Below are positions 4,812-6,606 of a DNA stretch of 6,606 nucleotides, piece by piece. The translations under genes and the position numbers were made by a program. Each line of letters begins with the position of its first letter. Within the stretch, counting starts at the first letter, position 1. Under the pieces are notes generated by a model. The model did not search any database and was not told where the DNA came from. It saw nothing but the letters and a program-made list of their open reading frames with translations. Origin of the DNA: Pedobacter sp. UBA1654 (GTDB lineage: Bacteria > Bacteroidota > Bacteroidia > Sphingobacteriales > Sphingobacteriaceae); assembly GCA_002320935.1 (NCBI GenBank), contig DCLG01000060.1:36444-43049 (forward strand). Reading direction: 5' to 3'.

Positions 4812-6606
4812 TAATTTAAGGTCATGGAAAATGTTGATGCAGGTAGCCCGGCCTCATTCAGCAGGTTGGCGCGGGTGAATGGCTGCCAGGCATAGACAAC
4901 AGCTTTAATCTGTTCACCGGGCGGGATGCTCAAACGAACGTGATTAACTTCAATGCTTGGCTTCGCTGGCAGATGGATACCTTTGATAGTCACCAGCTCA
5001 AAACCGGTTAATGCCTGGTTATTGATCGTGTAAAGTTTTGCCGCATGATCAAAAGAAATGATCAGTTCATTACCTGCACGTTTAATGCTTAACGGAGCAG
5101 GACCATCAGCAGTTACTGCCTTGTTATAGGTTTTCTGCAGTGCTTGTAATGCAAGTCGCGCGCCTACTTCTTTTTTGCGTTCCGGATGAACATCAAGTGA
5201 GTCGCCAAGGTCATAGCTTACGGCCATACCACTATTTGGAATAACGCTAAGCAACTTTCGCTGCGCATCTCTGAAATATGGCCAGGAAGGTCGGTTAATA
5301 CCGGATAGCTGTACATAGTAGAAAGGAAAATCCAACCCCCAGTTTTTGCGCCAGCTTTTCACCAGCACCGGCATCGCATGCTCGTAGAGTTCTACGTTTT
5401 GCGCGTTGCTTTCACCCTGGTACCAAAGCACACCTTTTATTGGCGATTTCGTTAGCCTGGCTATACCAGCTTCGTAGTTGTAAACTGGCTCATAAGGATG
5501 GCGCTGTTTAGGGTTGCTGGCATGCTTCAGGTTTACATCGGCACGTCCTCGTGCCCATTCCTGTATGAAATCGGATTTCCGCCAGTTGGTAAGCACGTCC
5601 ACAAGCTGATGATCGTGCTCCATTGTATATCGATCAATCCAGGACTCCAGGATGGAACCGCCTACCGCAATGTCGATCATACCAATAGGTACATCAACTT
5701 CGGTTTGAATCTTTTTCGCGAAATAGTAGCCTATTGCAGAAAAATCAGCAGCAGTGGATACATCCGCAGTCTTCCATGCACCTGAAAAGAATTGCAGACG
5801 ATTAACCTTGGCTAGTGTTAGCGAATCCCAGGATTTGTTGCCTGTCTGGGCAACTTGATTAAACTTCAATAACCGGAGCTTAGGATTGCCTTTTGCTAAC
5901 TGCTGCAGCGCTTCGCTGCCGGAAGCTGCAGACTTAAGTTCAAATGCCATGTTCGACTGTCCGGCACAAAGCCAGACATCGCCGATCAAAATATCTTCTA
6001 ACAGTATTTTCTTTGACTTTGCCGCTACCTGCAACTGAAAGGGTCCGCCATGTGACATTGCCGGGAATGTTACTTCCCATTTGCCGTAAGCATCAGCCAC
6101 AGCACTGCGTTTCTCCTTATTGAAAATCACCTGTACGCGTTCACCCGCATTTGCGGTTCCATAAACCGGTATCGGCAAATTACGTTGCAAAACCATGTGG
6201 TCCGTAAATAAGGCGGGCAGTGCCAATCCGCCATAACTACCACTAAGATGTTTGTATACCGTACTGGCAATAATGGCTGCACCTTCTTTGTCGGGATGCA
6301 GGTTATCTGCAAAGAGATCCGGGCGGTTGTAAAGAGCACTGGTAAGGTCAATTAGCCCGGCACCATTTGCTTTCGCAATTTCCGGTAAACGTTCCTGAAT
6401 TTGCCAATACCATTCCCGGGTACCGGATTTGAACCGGGGATGTCCATTGAATATTGGCGTTAAGCGGCAGACATACAGCTGAACTTTCGGATTCTGTTTT
6501 TTCAGCGTATCCATCAACCAGGCATAATCGCGCTCAAACTCATCTCTGTACTCCGGCCAGTTTCGTGGATCCGTATCATTGAGGCCAAGGTGCAGCACGG
6601 CGATGT
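4811..6606 (-). CDS. nanS: Two-domain sialate O-acetylesterase (GDSL + SASA), partial (5' end outside window)
   Basis: This carbohydrate esterase probably removes O-acetyl groups from sialic acids so that they can be cleaved and catabolised. The frame is open through the right edge. A GTG at 6598 is an internal valine of the GDSL strand IAVLHLGLND, not a start, so the signal peptide and first GDSL serine block are missing. Counting from that valine as residue 1, the GDSL remnant shows block III GLND (5-8) and the catalytic pair D98/H101 (DNLHP). A beta-sandwich (about 122-200) leads into the SASA domain, with nucleophile S215 in CAGQSNM, WYQGESN at 392-398, and D469/H471 in DVHP. The C-terminal beta domain ends with AWQPFTRANLLNEAGLPAS. 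This architecture resembles Tannerella forsythia NanS, a bimodular enzyme of about 700 residues, so about 100 residues are missing. An acetyl-xylan or other acetylesterase role is possible; coupling to the epimerase argues for sialate. Confidence 0.88.
   Translation of the reverse strand, partial: IAVLHLGLNDTDPRNWPEYRDEFERDYAWLMDTLKKQNPKVQLYVCRLTPIFNGHPRFKSGTREWYWQIQERLPEIAKANGAGLIDLTSALYNRPDLFADNLHPDKEGAAIIASTVYKHLSGSYGGLALPALFTDHMVLQRNLPIPVYGTANAGERVQVIFNKEKRSAVADAYGKWEVTFPAMSHGGPFQLQVAAKSKKILLEDILIGDVWLCAGQSNMAFELKSAASGSEALQQLAKGNPKLRLLKFNQVAQTGNKSWDSLTLAKVNRLQFFSGAWKTADVSTAADFSAIGYYFAKKIQTEVDVPIGMIDIAVGGSILESWIDRYTMEHDHQLVDVLTNWRKSDFIQEWARGRADVNLKHASNPKQRHPYEPVYNYEAGIARLTKSPIKGVLWYQGESNAQNVELYEHAMPVLVKSWRKNWGLDFPFYYVQLSGINRPSWPYFRDAQRKLLSVIPNSGMAVSYDLGDSLDVHPERKKEVGARLALQALQKTYNKAVTADGPAPLSIKRAGNELIISFDHAAKLYTINNQALTGFELVTIKGIHLPAKPSIEVNHVRLSIPPGEQIKAVVYAWQPFTRANLLNEAGLPASTFSMTLN

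Noticed and set aside
6596..6598. GTG as start codon of the right-hand esterase
   Set aside because: It encodes a valine in the middle of the GDSL strand IAVLHLGLND, and the frame stays open to the window edge, so the true start is beyond 6606.

Overview
The window looks like chromosomal DNA of a Bacteroidota bacterium, probably of the Sphingobacteriaceae type (Pedobacter/Mucilaginibacter-like). This assignment is inference. It rests on a promoter of the Bacteroidota form (TTTG, 19 bp, TAnnTTTG), start codons preceded by A-rich sequence rather than clear Shine-Dalgarno motifs, and the gene content: a FadN-type beta-oxidation enzyme behind a MarR regulator, and a renin-binding-protein-type epimerase coupled to a two-domain sialate O-acetylesterase. 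Both ends of the window cut through genes.

Left block (1-2257, minus strand): a MarR-family regulator (1799-2257) overlaps by 23 bp the start of a FadN-like 3-hydroxyacyl-CoA dehydrogenase/enoyl-CoA hydratase (1-1821), whose C-terminal quarter lies outside the window. They appear to form the head of a fatty-acid beta-oxidation operon. A promoter (2278-2308) and a 12-bp palindrome at the predicted transcription start (2265-2276) suggest that the regulator controls its own operon.

Middle (2258-3611): a 245-bp divergent spacer leads to a plus-strand manganese (non-haem) catalase gene (2503-3447) with all metal ligands visible. A Fur/PerR-type 7-1-7 box lies 86 bp upstream of its start codon. 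Downstream, the 164-bp spacer between convergent genes is almost filled by an 11-bp tandem repeat array laid out as a large inverted repeat. As plus-strand RNA it can fold into a 31-bp stem with only Watson-Crick and G-U pairs.

Right block (3612-6606, minus strand): a two-domain esterase (GDSL plus SASA; 5' end outside the window) and an N-acylglucosamine 2-epimerase joined by a TAATG stop/start overlap. Together they fit sialic acid scavenging: de-O-acetylation of sialic acids by the esterase, then conversion of ManNAc, released by a lyase not in this window, to GlcNAc by the epimerase.

The protein-coding genes all belong to recognisable families. I see no new multi-gene defence, mobile or biosynthetic system. 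The least-explained elements are the 11-bp inverted array and the candidate control sites in the divergent spacer.
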